Source: Bacteroidales bacterium UBA1192 | GTDB taxonomy: Bacteria; Bacteroidota; Bacteroidia; Bacteroidales; Bacteroidaceae | Direction: 5' to 3' | Assembly: GCA_002310175.1 (NCBI GenBank) | Contig: DBYG01000030.1 | Span: forward strand, 355-16,177 | Length of the DNA: 15,823 nucleotides | Shown here: positions 6,016 to 14,200 of the stretch, piece by piece | How positions within the stretch are numbered: position 1 is the stretch's first letter | How the letters are laid out: each line of letters opens with the position of its first letter | Position numbers and translations under genes: made by a program | The notes under the pieces: model-generated | Seen by the model: the letters and a program-made list of their open reading frames with translations, nothing else | What the model was told of the DNA's origin: nothing | Database searches by the model: none

Positions 6016-7221
6016 CTACTTCTTCAGCCAAGGGGAGGGATTCAAACGGGTACTCTCCTTATGAAGCTGGAAATGCAGGACAGTAGTGCCATCCTCTGCT
6101 GTCTGTATGTTTCCTATGGCATCACCTGTCTTCACCTTCGAACCAGACTTGAGCCGGGTATCACTTAGATTGCAATATACTGAAATATATGATCCATGGC
6201 GAATCAGGACTCCTATCTGGCCCTTGCCTTGTTGGAAAATTGACGATACGGTACCGTCAAATACAGCACGAGCCTGAGCCCCTTTGTTGCCCTGAATGTC
6301 CAAGCCCAGATTGTTCTGCTTAACATCCTTCATGCCGGCTACATTCTGTACACCGTATTCCCCCACAATAAGGTATGGTCCGGTTATAGGCATTGGAAGT
6401 TTTCCTTTGTTGCTTTCGAAACTGCCTGTAAGCTTAAGGTCCTGTGCTGGCTGTTCCCTCATCTGGCCAGAAGTGTTTTGCTGTTGCCGTTCACTCTTCA
6501 ACGCAAGCTCTATCTGCCGGTCTATCTCCTTGGAGAGTTGGTCCATACGCTTCTGTTTGGCGGCAATCTCGTTCTTAAGCGATGTACGCTGGCTTCTGAG
6601 CCTGTCTATTAGTTTTTTCTGCTCTTGTTCCTCCTTGCGCAGAGCCTGTTCATTTTCAACTCTTACCTTCTCTAATACTGTCTTTTCTTTTTTTAGACTG
6701 TCAATCCGCATCATGCGGTCCTCCAGGGTATCGCGTTTTTCCCTGATTTCATCGGCAAGAGCCCTGAGAGAACCGCTGTACTCACTGATATATCTGGCCC
6801 TTCGGTCCAACTGTCTGAAAGATTCAGCTGAGAGCATGAAAGTCAATACATTCAGTCCCCTATGCTGTCTTTGGTAGAAACGGCATGCATCAGCATAACT
6901 CTCCTTACATGATTCATATTCCCTGTTCAATGAGGTCACCTCAGCTTGAAGACGGTCATTCTCCCTGTTAAGCTCACGTATCTCAGACCTTGTCTGTTCA
7001 AGAAGTCTGGTACGTTCTTTAAGGCGGGCAGTGATGGCATTGAGCCCGGATACCCTGCTGGATATGGTATTCTCAGTCTTGGTCAGGACCTGCTCCTGTT
7101 CAGCAATCTGTTTCTGCATTTCCGACCGCTCCTTACGCATCTTGTCAATAGAAGGAGTGGTCTGTCCTATTACATTCAAAGTGAACAGGAATGTCAGTAA
7201 CGATATAATATTTCTTTTCAT
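6016..7221 (-). CDS. EnvC-like murein hydrolase activator (degenerate LytM/M23 domain)
   Basis: A 401-residue periplasmic protein: signal peptide (about 1-20, ending VIGQ), long coiled coils (about 23-120 and 155-245, rich in Glu, Lys, Arg and Gln), a linker, then a LytM/peptidase M23 domain (about 302-398). This is the EnvC architecture. EnvC proteins do not cut peptidoglycan; they activate amidases that split the septum, under control of FtsEX. The M23 zinc ligands are largely lost: the HxxxD motif reads NLGLD (Asn304, Asp308), the YxHL motif reads YCNL (Asn351), and HxH reads VLH (Val381, His383). Loss of three of five ligand or catalytic positions supports an activator, not an enzyme. It overlaps the DUF4292-like gene by 4 bases (ATGA), so translation is probably coupled. 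The partner amidase and FtsEX are not in the window. Confidence 0.88.
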   Translation of the reverse strand: MKRNIISLLTFLFTLNVIGQTTPSIDKMRKERSEMQKQIAEQEQVLTKTENTISSRVSGLNAITARLKERTRLLEQTRSEIRELNRENDRLQAEVTSLNREYESCKESYADACRFYQRQHRGLNVLTFMLSAESFRQLDRRARYISEYSGSLRALADEIREKRDTLEDRMMRIDSLKKEKTVLEKVRVENEQALRKEEQEQKKLIDRLRSQRTSLKNEIAAKQKRMDQLSKEIDRQIELALKSERQQQNTSGQMREQPAQDLKLTGSFESNKGKLPMPITGPYLIVGEYGVQNVAGMKDVKQNNLGLDIQGNKGAQARAVFDGTVSSIFQQGKGQIGVLIRHGSYISVYCNLSDTRLKSGSKVKTGDAIGNIQTAEDGTTVLHFQLHKESTRLNPSPWLKK

Positions 7222-8036
7222 AACGATAATCTCTCTGTCAACTCTTCCAATGATACCTTGGTCATACGTCTGCCAACCCCTGTTTCATCAGGCCAATTGC
7301 TATTGGCAACAGAAACAGAGGAGAGTGCCATGGAAACAGAAACAGTGCTTGACGCATCCGCCATATCAAAATAAAGCATCATGGGAAACACAAAACCATC
7401 AGATACGGACCTGAAATCAGAATAATGAACAGACAGTCCCCTTCCTGAAACTTTATTGGAGGTAAGGACCAGATTCCTGTCCGTGCTAACATTGAACCGA
7501 TAATGATATGTGTTCTCCACGAATACAGAAGAGCCGTTCTGCTCATCGGTTGTACTGAAAACTATATTTCTCAGAATATCATTCTCATCCGCAGCTCCCG
7601 GAGAAAAGACCCGGTTCCATAAAATGGCCTGGATTACATTGAAATCCAACCCTAACTCGTTGCGAAGAGGAAGGTCCGCATAATGACACATTGCATACCT
7701 GTTGGAAGAACGGTCCATTACTATTACTTTTTCAGGAAGCATCTCTATTCTCACAATCTCTACAAGGCCGAGAACAGAAATACTTATCTGGATGCTATGG
7801 TCACGACGCATTCTGAGCTGACCGCTGGCTTTATTTCCGGAAAGGTTAAACGAAAGGCGGGCTGTCAGTTCTCTGGCTTTCTCTACCTCAGAGAGCTGCC
7901 GGATTGTCTCCGTATAGGAATCAATCGTACCGGAACCGGATTTACCTATCTTTCCTGTTGTCCGGCAGCCAATCAGCGATAATGCGAATACTGACATCGA
8001 TATTATTCTCAAGAATCCAGCGGTTATTCTCATCAT
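7218..8036 (-). CDS. DUF4292-like outer-membrane lipoprotein
   Basis: A 272-residue protein with a lipoprotein signal: basic N-terminus, hydrophobic core and lipobox LIGC with the acylated Cys at residue 24. The mature part is rich in beta-strand-like alternating patterns, with short blocks resembling the Bacteroidetes DUF4292 family, such as ARLSFNLSGNKASGQLRMRRDHSIQISI (about 59-86) and IEMLPEKVIVMDR. I assign the family from recognition of this pattern and its genomic setting, not a search. The fold resembles LolA/LolB-type lipoprotein carriers (a half barrel that holds acyl chains), which would make it a possible LolB-like factor; that is inference. It is joined by 4-base ATGA overlaps both to the TPR gene upstream and to the envC-like gene downstream. 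A second ATG directly follows the first, so the start may be one codon later. Confidence 0.78.
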   Translation of the reverse strand: MMRITAGFLRIISMSVFALSLIGCRTTGKIGKSGSGTIDSYTETIRQLSEVEKARELTARLSFNLSGNKASGQLRMRRDHSIQISISVLGLVEIVRIEMLPEKVIVMDRSSNRYAMCHYADLPLRNELGLDFNVIQAILWNRVFSPGAADENDILRNIVFSTTDEQNGSSVFVENTYHYRFNVSTDRNLVLTSNKVSGRGLSVHYSDFRSVSDGFVFPMMLYFDMADASSTVSVSMALSSVSVANSNWPDETGVGRRMTKVSLEELTERLSL

Positions 8037-9310
8037 TCCAAATATTGTTCTTCCCTAATCTTCCTGTCAATGGTTTTGGACTCGCTTTTGAGCTGGACTG
8101 CGCGATGCCAGTTCTCAAGTGCTTTTTCTTTTTCCCCACACATGAAAAGAGCATCACCATAATGTTCATATATTTCCGGATTGTCCTGATCCAAATAACG
8201 CAAGGCCTTCTCAAGCCATGAGAGTGCTTCCTGATAACGGTGCATCCGGAACAGTATCCATGCGTACGTATCAAGATATGTGGCATTCAACGGTTCTTTT
8301 TCAAGAGTCCTGGCACTCATACTGAGAGCTCTTTCCAGATCATTGTCCTCAAGAGACAGGAAATATGCATAATTGTTCAGGACTCCGATTTCATCGGGGT
8401 TATGAACAAGTGCGGAATCATAATCAGCAAATGTTTCCTCCATCATGCCCATACTATGGTGAAACTGTCCTTTAAGACTGTAAAGCTGGGCTTTTCCATC
8501 GTGCCCGGAAACTTGAACTATACCATCGTTCAACATAGCGAGTGCCTTATCGGTCTCTCCCTTGAGATTATCTATGATGGCATGAAAGTAATAAGGTTCG
8601 TATTTGTCAGGTTCATGTCTGATGACAGTGGCACAGAACTGCTGCACGATTTCAGCTCCGGCAAGACTGGACGCACTTTGAAGCAACCTCTCTATCATCT
8701 CTTCCGGTCTGTCCGCTTCATAATAAGCTGAATCACTCTCACCCATAAGCAGGTAACAGAGGAAACGTTTTCCTTTAAGTTGCTCCTCAACATCCTCCAT
8801 CTTACCATATCGGTCAAGCATCCGCAACTCCTTGCTGAACTGTCCGGTCTCTTCATAAAGGTCTGCCAGCTCAAGAAGGATGTCTGAACGTCCGGGAAAC
8901 TGGACAACCATCTTTTCCAATTGGCCGATGGCACTCTGGGTCTTGTGTCTCATGCTGTAATTGACAGCAAGCAGACGGTGATACCAATAGTTATCAGGGG
9001 CTAACCGGATGGCACGTTTGAGCAGTTGTTCGGATTTCTCACCTTCACCGGTGGATAGCAGATACTGAGCCATATTGTAGCATGCGGCAGCAGATGTGGT
9101 GTCTGTCTCAAGACTGTAATTCATCAGGTCCATGGCAGCATCATAATAGCCGGCATCTGCCTTCTTGACTCCTTCATGAAAGAAATAATTGGATGCGTAA
9201 CTGTCAAAGAGGGACTGTCCGGAAAGTACGGAAGAATGGGAGACACCACAAGAGACCATCGACTGGATGGTAAAGATTAGGATCAACAACGATGGAACTG
9301 CTCTTTTCAT
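8033..9310 (-). CDS. TPR-repeat lipoprotein
   Basis: A 425-residue protein with a lipoprotein signal peptide (lipobox MVSC, acylated Cys21) and most of the remainder built from tetratricopeptide repeats. Clear TPR units include residues around 67-105 (AAACYNMAQYLLSTGEGEKSEQLLKRAI region), the stretch with YSLKGQFHHSMGMMEETFADYDSAL, and the C-terminal run NNYAYFLSLEDNDLERALSM, YAWILFRMHRYQEALSWLEKAL and YGDALFMCGEKEKALENWHRAV. TPR arrays are protein-protein scaffolds; an envelope location with the following DUF4292-like and EnvC-like genes suggests a role in assembling an envelope complex, though no partner can be named. It starts 9 bases after dut and overlaps the next gene by 4 bases (ATGA). 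Confidence 0.88.
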   Translation of the reverse strand: MKRAVPSLLILIFTIQSMVSCGVSHSSVLSGQSLFDSYASNYFFHEGVKKADAGYYDAAMDLMNYSLETDTTSAAACYNMAQYLLSTGEGEKSEQLLKRAIRLAPDNYWYHRLLAVNYSMRHKTQSAIGQLEKMVVQFPGRSDILLELADLYEETGQFSKELRMLDRYGKMEDVEEQLKGKRFLCYLLMGESDSAYYEADRPEEMIERLLQSASSLAGAEIVQQFCATVIRHEPDKYEPYYFHAIIDNLKGETDKALAMLNDGIVQVSGHDGKAQLYSLKGQFHHSMGMMEETFADYDSALVHNPDEIGVLNNYAYFLSLEDNDLERALSMSARTLEKEPLNATYLDTYAWILFRMHRYQEALSWLEKALRYLDQDNPEIYEHYGDALFMCGEKEKALENWHRAVQLKSESKTIDRKIREEQYLE

Positions 9311-9319
9311 ACAATCTGA

Positions 9320-9751
9320 TCACATGCCGCTATGTCCGAATCCACCGGAACCACGCTCTGTTTCTCCAAGGATAGATACTTTTGACCACTCTATCTTTTC
9401 ATAACGGGCGATTATCATTTGCGCTATACGGTCGCCATCGTTGATGACAAAATCCTCCTGTGAGAGATTAATCAGTATAACACCTATTTCACCACGATAA
9501 TCCGCATCAATCGTTCCGGGGGAATTGAGAACTGTGACACCTTTTTTTATGGCTAGTCCGCTACGCGGCCTGACCTGTGCCTCATAACCGTCAGGAAGCG
9601 CTATAAAAAGACCGGTAGGTATCAGACGACGTTCCTGAGGCTTGAGAACTACCGATTCGTCAAGATTAGCCCGAATGTCCATTCCGGCAGATAAAAGGGT
9701 GGCATATTCAGGTAACGGATGATGCGAACGATTGATTATCTCCACTTTCAT
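9320..9751 (-). CDS. dut: Deoxyuridine 5'-triphosphate nucleotidohydrolase (dUTPase)
   Basis: Converts dUTP to dUMP and pyrophosphate, keeping uracil out of DNA and supplying dUMP for thymidylate synthesis. All five motifs of the trimeric dUTPase family are present in 143 residues: AGMDIRA (22-28), PRSGLA (62-67), GTIDADYRGEIGV (79-91) with catalytic Asp82 or Asp84 and Tyr85, GDRIAQMII (106-114), and the C-terminal arm RGSGGFGHSG (133-142). The HSG ending resembles the E. coli enzyme. It is the first gene of the minus-strand run and is divergent from the dGTPase gene, so two dNTP pool enzymes share one control region. A candidate promoter box lies at 9784-9791. The ORF stops just 9 bases before the TPR lipoprotein gene. 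Confidence 0.96.
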   Translation of the reverse strand: MKVEIINRSHHPLPEYATLLSAGMDIRANLDESVVLKPQERRLIPTGLFIALPDGYEAQVRPRSGLAIKKGVTVLNSPGTIDADYRGEIGVILINLSQEDFVINDGDRIAQMIIARYEKIEWSKVSILGETERGSGGFGHSGM

Positions 9752-9783
9752 ATCAATGAATCTGTTTTATTCAGCGAAAATAG

Positions 9784-9791
9784 CAAATATA
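9784..9791 (-). promoter_or_regulatory. Candidate -7 box for the dut operon
   Basis: On the minus strand TATATTTG matches TAnnTTTG. The predicted leader to the dut ATG (9751) is about 27 bases. The -33 region (around 9811-9816) has no good TTTG match. Thirty-five bases separate it from the opposing dgt box. Confidence 0.5.
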
Positions 9792-9826
9792 CTGCCAACT
9801 GATGTAGAATTCCTGTAAAAAACCGC

Positions 9827-9834
9827 TAATTTTG
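9827..9834 (+). promoter_or_regulatory. Candidate -7 box for the dGTPase gene
   Basis: TAATTTTG matches TAnnTTTG. The predicted transcription start is near 9839-9841, giving a leader of about 16 bases to the ATG at 9856. A possible TTG start codon at 9832 lies inside this box and so is unlikely to be on the mRNA. The -33 match is poor. Confidence 0.5.
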
Positions 9835-9855
9835 AAACAAAACATACTCTTGATA

Positions 9856-11193
9856 ATGAATTGGGAAAATTTGATATCCGCAAAACGTCTGGGAATGGAG
9901 AGTATAGAACCTGCTCACAGGGACGACCGCTCGGCTTTCCTCAGGGATTATGACCGACTGATTTTCTCATCCCCCTTCCGCCGGCTCCAGAACAAGACAC
10001 AGGTGTTCCCGCTCCCCGGAAGCGTGTTTGTCCACAATCGTCTTACACACAGTTTAGAGGTATCCTGCGTAGGACGATCACTGGGCAACAATGTGGCACG
10101 CGGAATAATACTTGAGCATCCCCAGCTGGCACAGACCAACATTTCCGAGATAGGTAATATTGTCTCGGCCGCCTGTCTGGCTCATGATATGGGTAATCCG
10201 CCGTTCGGCCACTCCGGAGAGAAAGCCATATCGGCCTATTTCACCGAAGGAAAGGGACAGTATCTGAAAGAGCTTTTTGCCGATAAACCCGGTCAGTGGA
10301 CTGACATCATTAACTTTGAAGGCAACGCAAATGCCTTCAGACTACTGGCACACCAGTTCATAGGACGCCGTAAGGGAGGTTTCGCAATGACTTATTCCAC
10401 ACTTGCATCAATAGTAAAATACCCATACGCCTCTATCCTTGCAAACGGAAAGCATAAGTTCGGGTTCTTTGACAGTGAAGCCCCTATCTTTGCCCGAATT
10501 GCCGATGAATTGGGTATTATCCGTCTTTCTGCATCAGACGAACCCCTGCGTTACGTTCGTTATCCTCTTGTATGGCTGGTAGAAGCAGCCGATGATATCT
10601 GTTACCTTCTGATGGATCTGGAGGATGCCCATAAACTGAAGCTGATATCAACCGAGAAGACTGTTGCCTTGATGATGAATTTCATAGAACCGTCTGACCG
10701 GGAGCATGCCCACTCAATCCTAAATATGGTCACTGATGTTAACGAGCAGGTCTCTTACCTCCGTTCAAAACTGGTAGGAATTCTTATCGATGAGTGTACT
10801 CAGGTATTCCTTGAGAACCAGAATGCCATACTGGAAGGATCATTCACAGGTTCACTTATCAATCATATCAGCAACACACCCAAGAATGCGTACGCTGAAT
10901 GTGCTGAGCTGTCCAAGGAGAAGATTTACCGTTCACGGGACGTACTTGAAGTTGAACTGGCTGGTTTCCGTATTATAAGTACTCTGCTTGACCTGATGAT
11001 AGAGGCAGTGCAAAACCCGGAAAGGGAGTATTCCAAGCTGCTGATAAACCGTGTATCCAGTCAGTATGATATCAATGCCGAGGATATTTATAACCGAATT
11101 CTTGCTGTGCTTGATTACATAAGCGGCATGACCGATGTCTATGCATTGGACATTTACCGCAAGATCAACGGTAACAGCCTTCCCGCAGTATAA
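9856..11193 (+). CDS. dgt: Deoxyguanosinetriphosphate triphosphohydrolase (dGTPase, HD superfamily)
   Basis: Hydrolyses dGTP (some homologues other dNTPs) to the deoxynucleoside and tripolyphosphate, controlling dNTP pools. The 445-residue protein has the HD-domain metal site: His65 in RLTHSLEV, His110-Asp111 in CLAHDMGNPPFGHSGE, and a later Asp247 in EAADDICYLL. The NFEGNANAFR block (153-162) is typical of dGTPases. Slightly shorter than the 505-residue E. coli enzyme. I chose ATG 9856 (MNWENLIS) because the in-frame upstream TTG at 9832 sits within the candidate -7 box; the extended form would add 8 residues. The gene is divergent from dut and convergent with rpoC, whose terminator hairpin begins 4 bases after this stop codon. 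Confidence 0.93.
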   Translation: MNWENLISAKRLGMESIEPAHRDDRSAFLRDYDRLIFSSPFRRLQNKTQVFPLPGSVFVHNRLTHSLEVSCVGRSLGNNVARGIILEHPQLAQTNISEIGNIVSAACLAHDMGNPPFGHSGEKAISAYFTEGKGQYLKELFADKPGQWTDIINFEGNANAFRLLAHQFIGRRKGGFAMTYSTLASIVKYPYASILANGKHKFGFFDSEAPIFARIADELGIIRLSASDEPLRYVRYPLVWLVEAADDICYLLMDLEDAHKLKLISTEKTVALMMNFIEPSDREHAHSILNMVTDVNEQVSYLRSKLVGILIDECTQVFLENQNAILEGSFTGSLINHISNTPKNAYAECAELSKEKIYRSRDVLEVELAGFRIISTLLDLMIEAVQNPEREYSKLLINRVSSQYDINAEDIYNRILAVLDYISGMTDVYALDIYRKINGNSLPAV

Positions 11194-11233
11194 AAAGAAC
11201 AGGGTGACCGGACTAAAGCCTATCACCCTGTTC
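11192..11233 (-). terminator. Intrinsic terminator of the rpoBC operon
   Basis: GAACAGGGTGA (11197-11207) and TCACCCTGTTC (11223-11233) form a perfect 11-bp stem with a 15-base loop. On the minus strand the stem is followed by TTTTT (11192-11196), as in a rho-independent terminator, placing it 23 bases after the rpoC stop. Part of the T-run overlaps the dgt stop codon. In the plus direction no T-run follows, so it would stop dgt transcription less well. Confidence 0.85.
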
Positions 11234-11255
11234 CACTATCAAGTCTAATCAATAT

Positions 11256-14200
11256 TTACTGCCTTGGAATCTCAACCTCAAGGAGACTGTCCTTTGAGTT
11301 CTTAAGACGCTCATATTCTTCTTTGTCACCGACAATAATCTTTTCAAACTCGCGCATTCCGGTTCCAGCAGGAATCAGGTGACCGCAGATAACGTTCTCT
11401 TTCATGCCAAGCAGACTGTCGCTCTTGCCGTTTATGGCAGCTTCATTAAGAACCTTTGTGGTTTCCTGGAATGATGCAGCGGACATAAAGCTCTGGGTAG
11501 CCAACGCAGCACGGGTTATACCCTGAAGAACCTGAGTTGATGTAGCAGGAATGGTGTCACGAACCTGAACGAGACGGAGATCTTTACGCTTAAGCATTGA
11601 GTTCTCATCACGGAGTTTGCGGGCTGTTACGATCTGACCGGCAAACATATTCTGTGAATCTCCGGGATCAGTCACTACCTTCTTGCCCCAAATACGGTCA
11701 TTCTCCTCCATGAACTCCAGCTTGTCAACGCTCTGCTGTTCAAGGAATCGGGTATCACCCGGTTCATCAATCTCAACCTTGCGCATCATCTGACGTACGA
11801 TTATCTCAAAATGCTTGTCGTTAATCTTAACGCCCTGCAGACGATAAACATCCTGAACCTCATTTACAATGTACTCCTGTACAGCTGTGGGACCCTTGAT
11901 GGTAAGGATATCACTCGGAGTAATAGCTCCGTCTGAAAGAGGTGTTCCAGCACGAACATAATCACCTTCCTGAACAAGAATCTGCTTGGAGAGAGCTACC
12001 AGATACTTCTTCTCATCACCAGTACGGGATACAACTGAAATCTCACGGTTACCTCTCTTTATCTTGCCCATGTGAACTGTTCCGTCAATCTCAGAAACAA
12101 CAGCAGGATTAGAAGGATTACGGGCCTCGAACAACTCAGTGACACGAGGCAGACCACCGGTAATATCACCAGCCTTACCCTGAACGCGAGGAATCTTGAC
12201 AATTATATCACCGGCAGCAAGGGATACGCCATCCTTAACCACGACATGACCACCAACAGGGAGGTTGTATGAACGTAACGTCTTTCCTTCGGAATCTACA
12301 ATATCCGCCGTAGGTATCTTGGTTTTGTCCTTGGTCTCAATTATAATTATCTCTTCTAAACCTGTTGACTCATCGGACTCAATTTTGAAAGTGACGTTCT
12401 CAACAACATCCTTGAGTCTGACAGTACCGGCATCCTCTGTTATGATAAGAGCATTGAAAGGATCCCATTCAGCAATCAGATCACCTTTCTTGACCGTACT
12501 TCCATTGGCTATATATAATTTTGAACCATAAGGAAGGTTGTGAGTTGAAAGTGTAATACCCGTGTTCTGGTCAATAAACTTAGCTTCACCAAGACGGCCA
12601 ACAACAATGCTGTACGATCCGGAATCCAAATTCTTGTCATCTTCAACATTAACGGTACGGACTTCCTCAAAATCAACGCGACAATCATATCTGGCAGTAA
12701 GGCGTGAGTTTGCAGCAATATTGGAAGCTGTACCACCAGCATGGAAGGTACGAAGTGTAAGCTGTGTACCCGGCTCACCTATGGATTGTGCAGCTATGAC
12801 ACCGACGGCCTCACCCTTCTCCACCAGACGTCCGGTTGCAAGATTACGGCCATAACACTTGGTGCAGACACCATGCTTGCTTTCACAAGTAAGCACAGAA
12901 CGAATCTCAACACTCTCGATAGGTGACTCATCTATCTGTTTTGCAATGGCTTCGTTTATCTCCTCACCGGCTGAGACAATCAATTCACCAGTAGTGGGAT
13001 GTATGACATCATGAACGGAGACACGACCAAGAATTCTCTCATAAAGGGATGCAACAACCTCCTCGTTCTCCTTAAGGGCTGTGCAGACAAGACCACGCAA
13101 TGTGCCGCAATCTTCCTCAGTGATAATAACATCATGTGATACATCCACAAGACGACGTGTCAGATAACCGGCATCAGCTGTCTTAAGAGCTGTATCGGCA
13201 AGACCCTTACGGGCACCGTGTGTAGAGATAAAGTACTCCAGCACAGAAAGACCTTCCTTGAAGTTGGAAAGAATCGGGTTTTCAATAATCTGAGCTCCCT
13301 CAGCACCAGCTTTTTGCGGCTTAGCCATAAGACCACGCATACCGGAGAGCTGACGAATCTGCTCCTTGGATCCGCGGGCACCGGAATCAAGCATCATATA
13401 TACCGAATTAAAGCCTTGATCATCCGATGAAATGGTCTTCATCAGAACCTTGGATAGGTCCTCGTTGACGTGTGTCCAAACATCGATAACCTTGTTATAG
13501 CGCTCATTATCGGTAATAAGACCCATATTATACTCTGCCATAATGCCTTCAACCTCCTCATTACCTTTGGCAACAAGTTCCTCCTTCTCTTTAGGAATGA
13601 TAATATCTCCCAAATTGAATGACAGACCGCCTTGGAATGCCATCTTGTATCCAAGGTTCTTGATTCCATCAAGGAATTCGCAGGCACGGGCAACACCAAC
13701 TTTCTTGATGACATCAGATATGAGGTCACGCAAAGTTTTCTTGGATATGATATAGTTGATGTAACCTACCTCATCGGGAACTATCTCGTTCACTATGACA
13801 CGACCCACGGAAGTCTCAACAAGATGTATGAGAGGATTTCCCTGCTCATCAATATCGTTAACCATAACTTTTACAATGGCATGGATATCGACCTTACCCT
13901 CGTTATAAGCTATAAGAGCTTCTTCAGGTCCGTAGAACACATGACCTTCACCCTTTGCGCCCTTACGCAGTTTAGTGATATAGTACAGACCTAATACCAT
14001 ATCCTGTGAAGGAACAGTGATAGGAGCACCGTTAGCAGGGTTCAGAATATTATGAGACTGAAGCATGAGCATCTGCGCCTCAAGAATAGCCTCGTTACTG
14101 AGCGGAAGATGTACGGCCATCTGGTCACCATCAAAGTCAGCGTTAAAGGCGGTACAAGCCAATGGATGAAGCTGGATGGCTTTGCCCTCAATCATCTTGG

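Noticed and set aside
6296..6877. 193-codon open frame on the plus strand, antisense to the envC-like gene
   Set aside because: It mirrors the coiled-coil coding region, giving Ser/Leu/Cys-rich sequence with no recognisable domain, and has no promoter box; the minus-strand gene is well supported.
6016..7221. Call as an active M23 metallopeptidase
   Set aside because: His to Asn in HxxxD, His to Asn in YxHL and His to Val in HxH remove most of the zinc and catalytic site.
7942..8286. 114-codon minus-strand frame spanning the junction of the TPR and DUF4292-like genes
   Set aside because: Alternative frame of two real genes that already overlap by 4 bases; its product has no signal peptide or motif.
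8240..8731. 163-codon plus-strand open frame inside the TPR lipoprotein gene
   Set aside because: Antisense shadow of a clear TPR protein; no family resemblance and no start signals.
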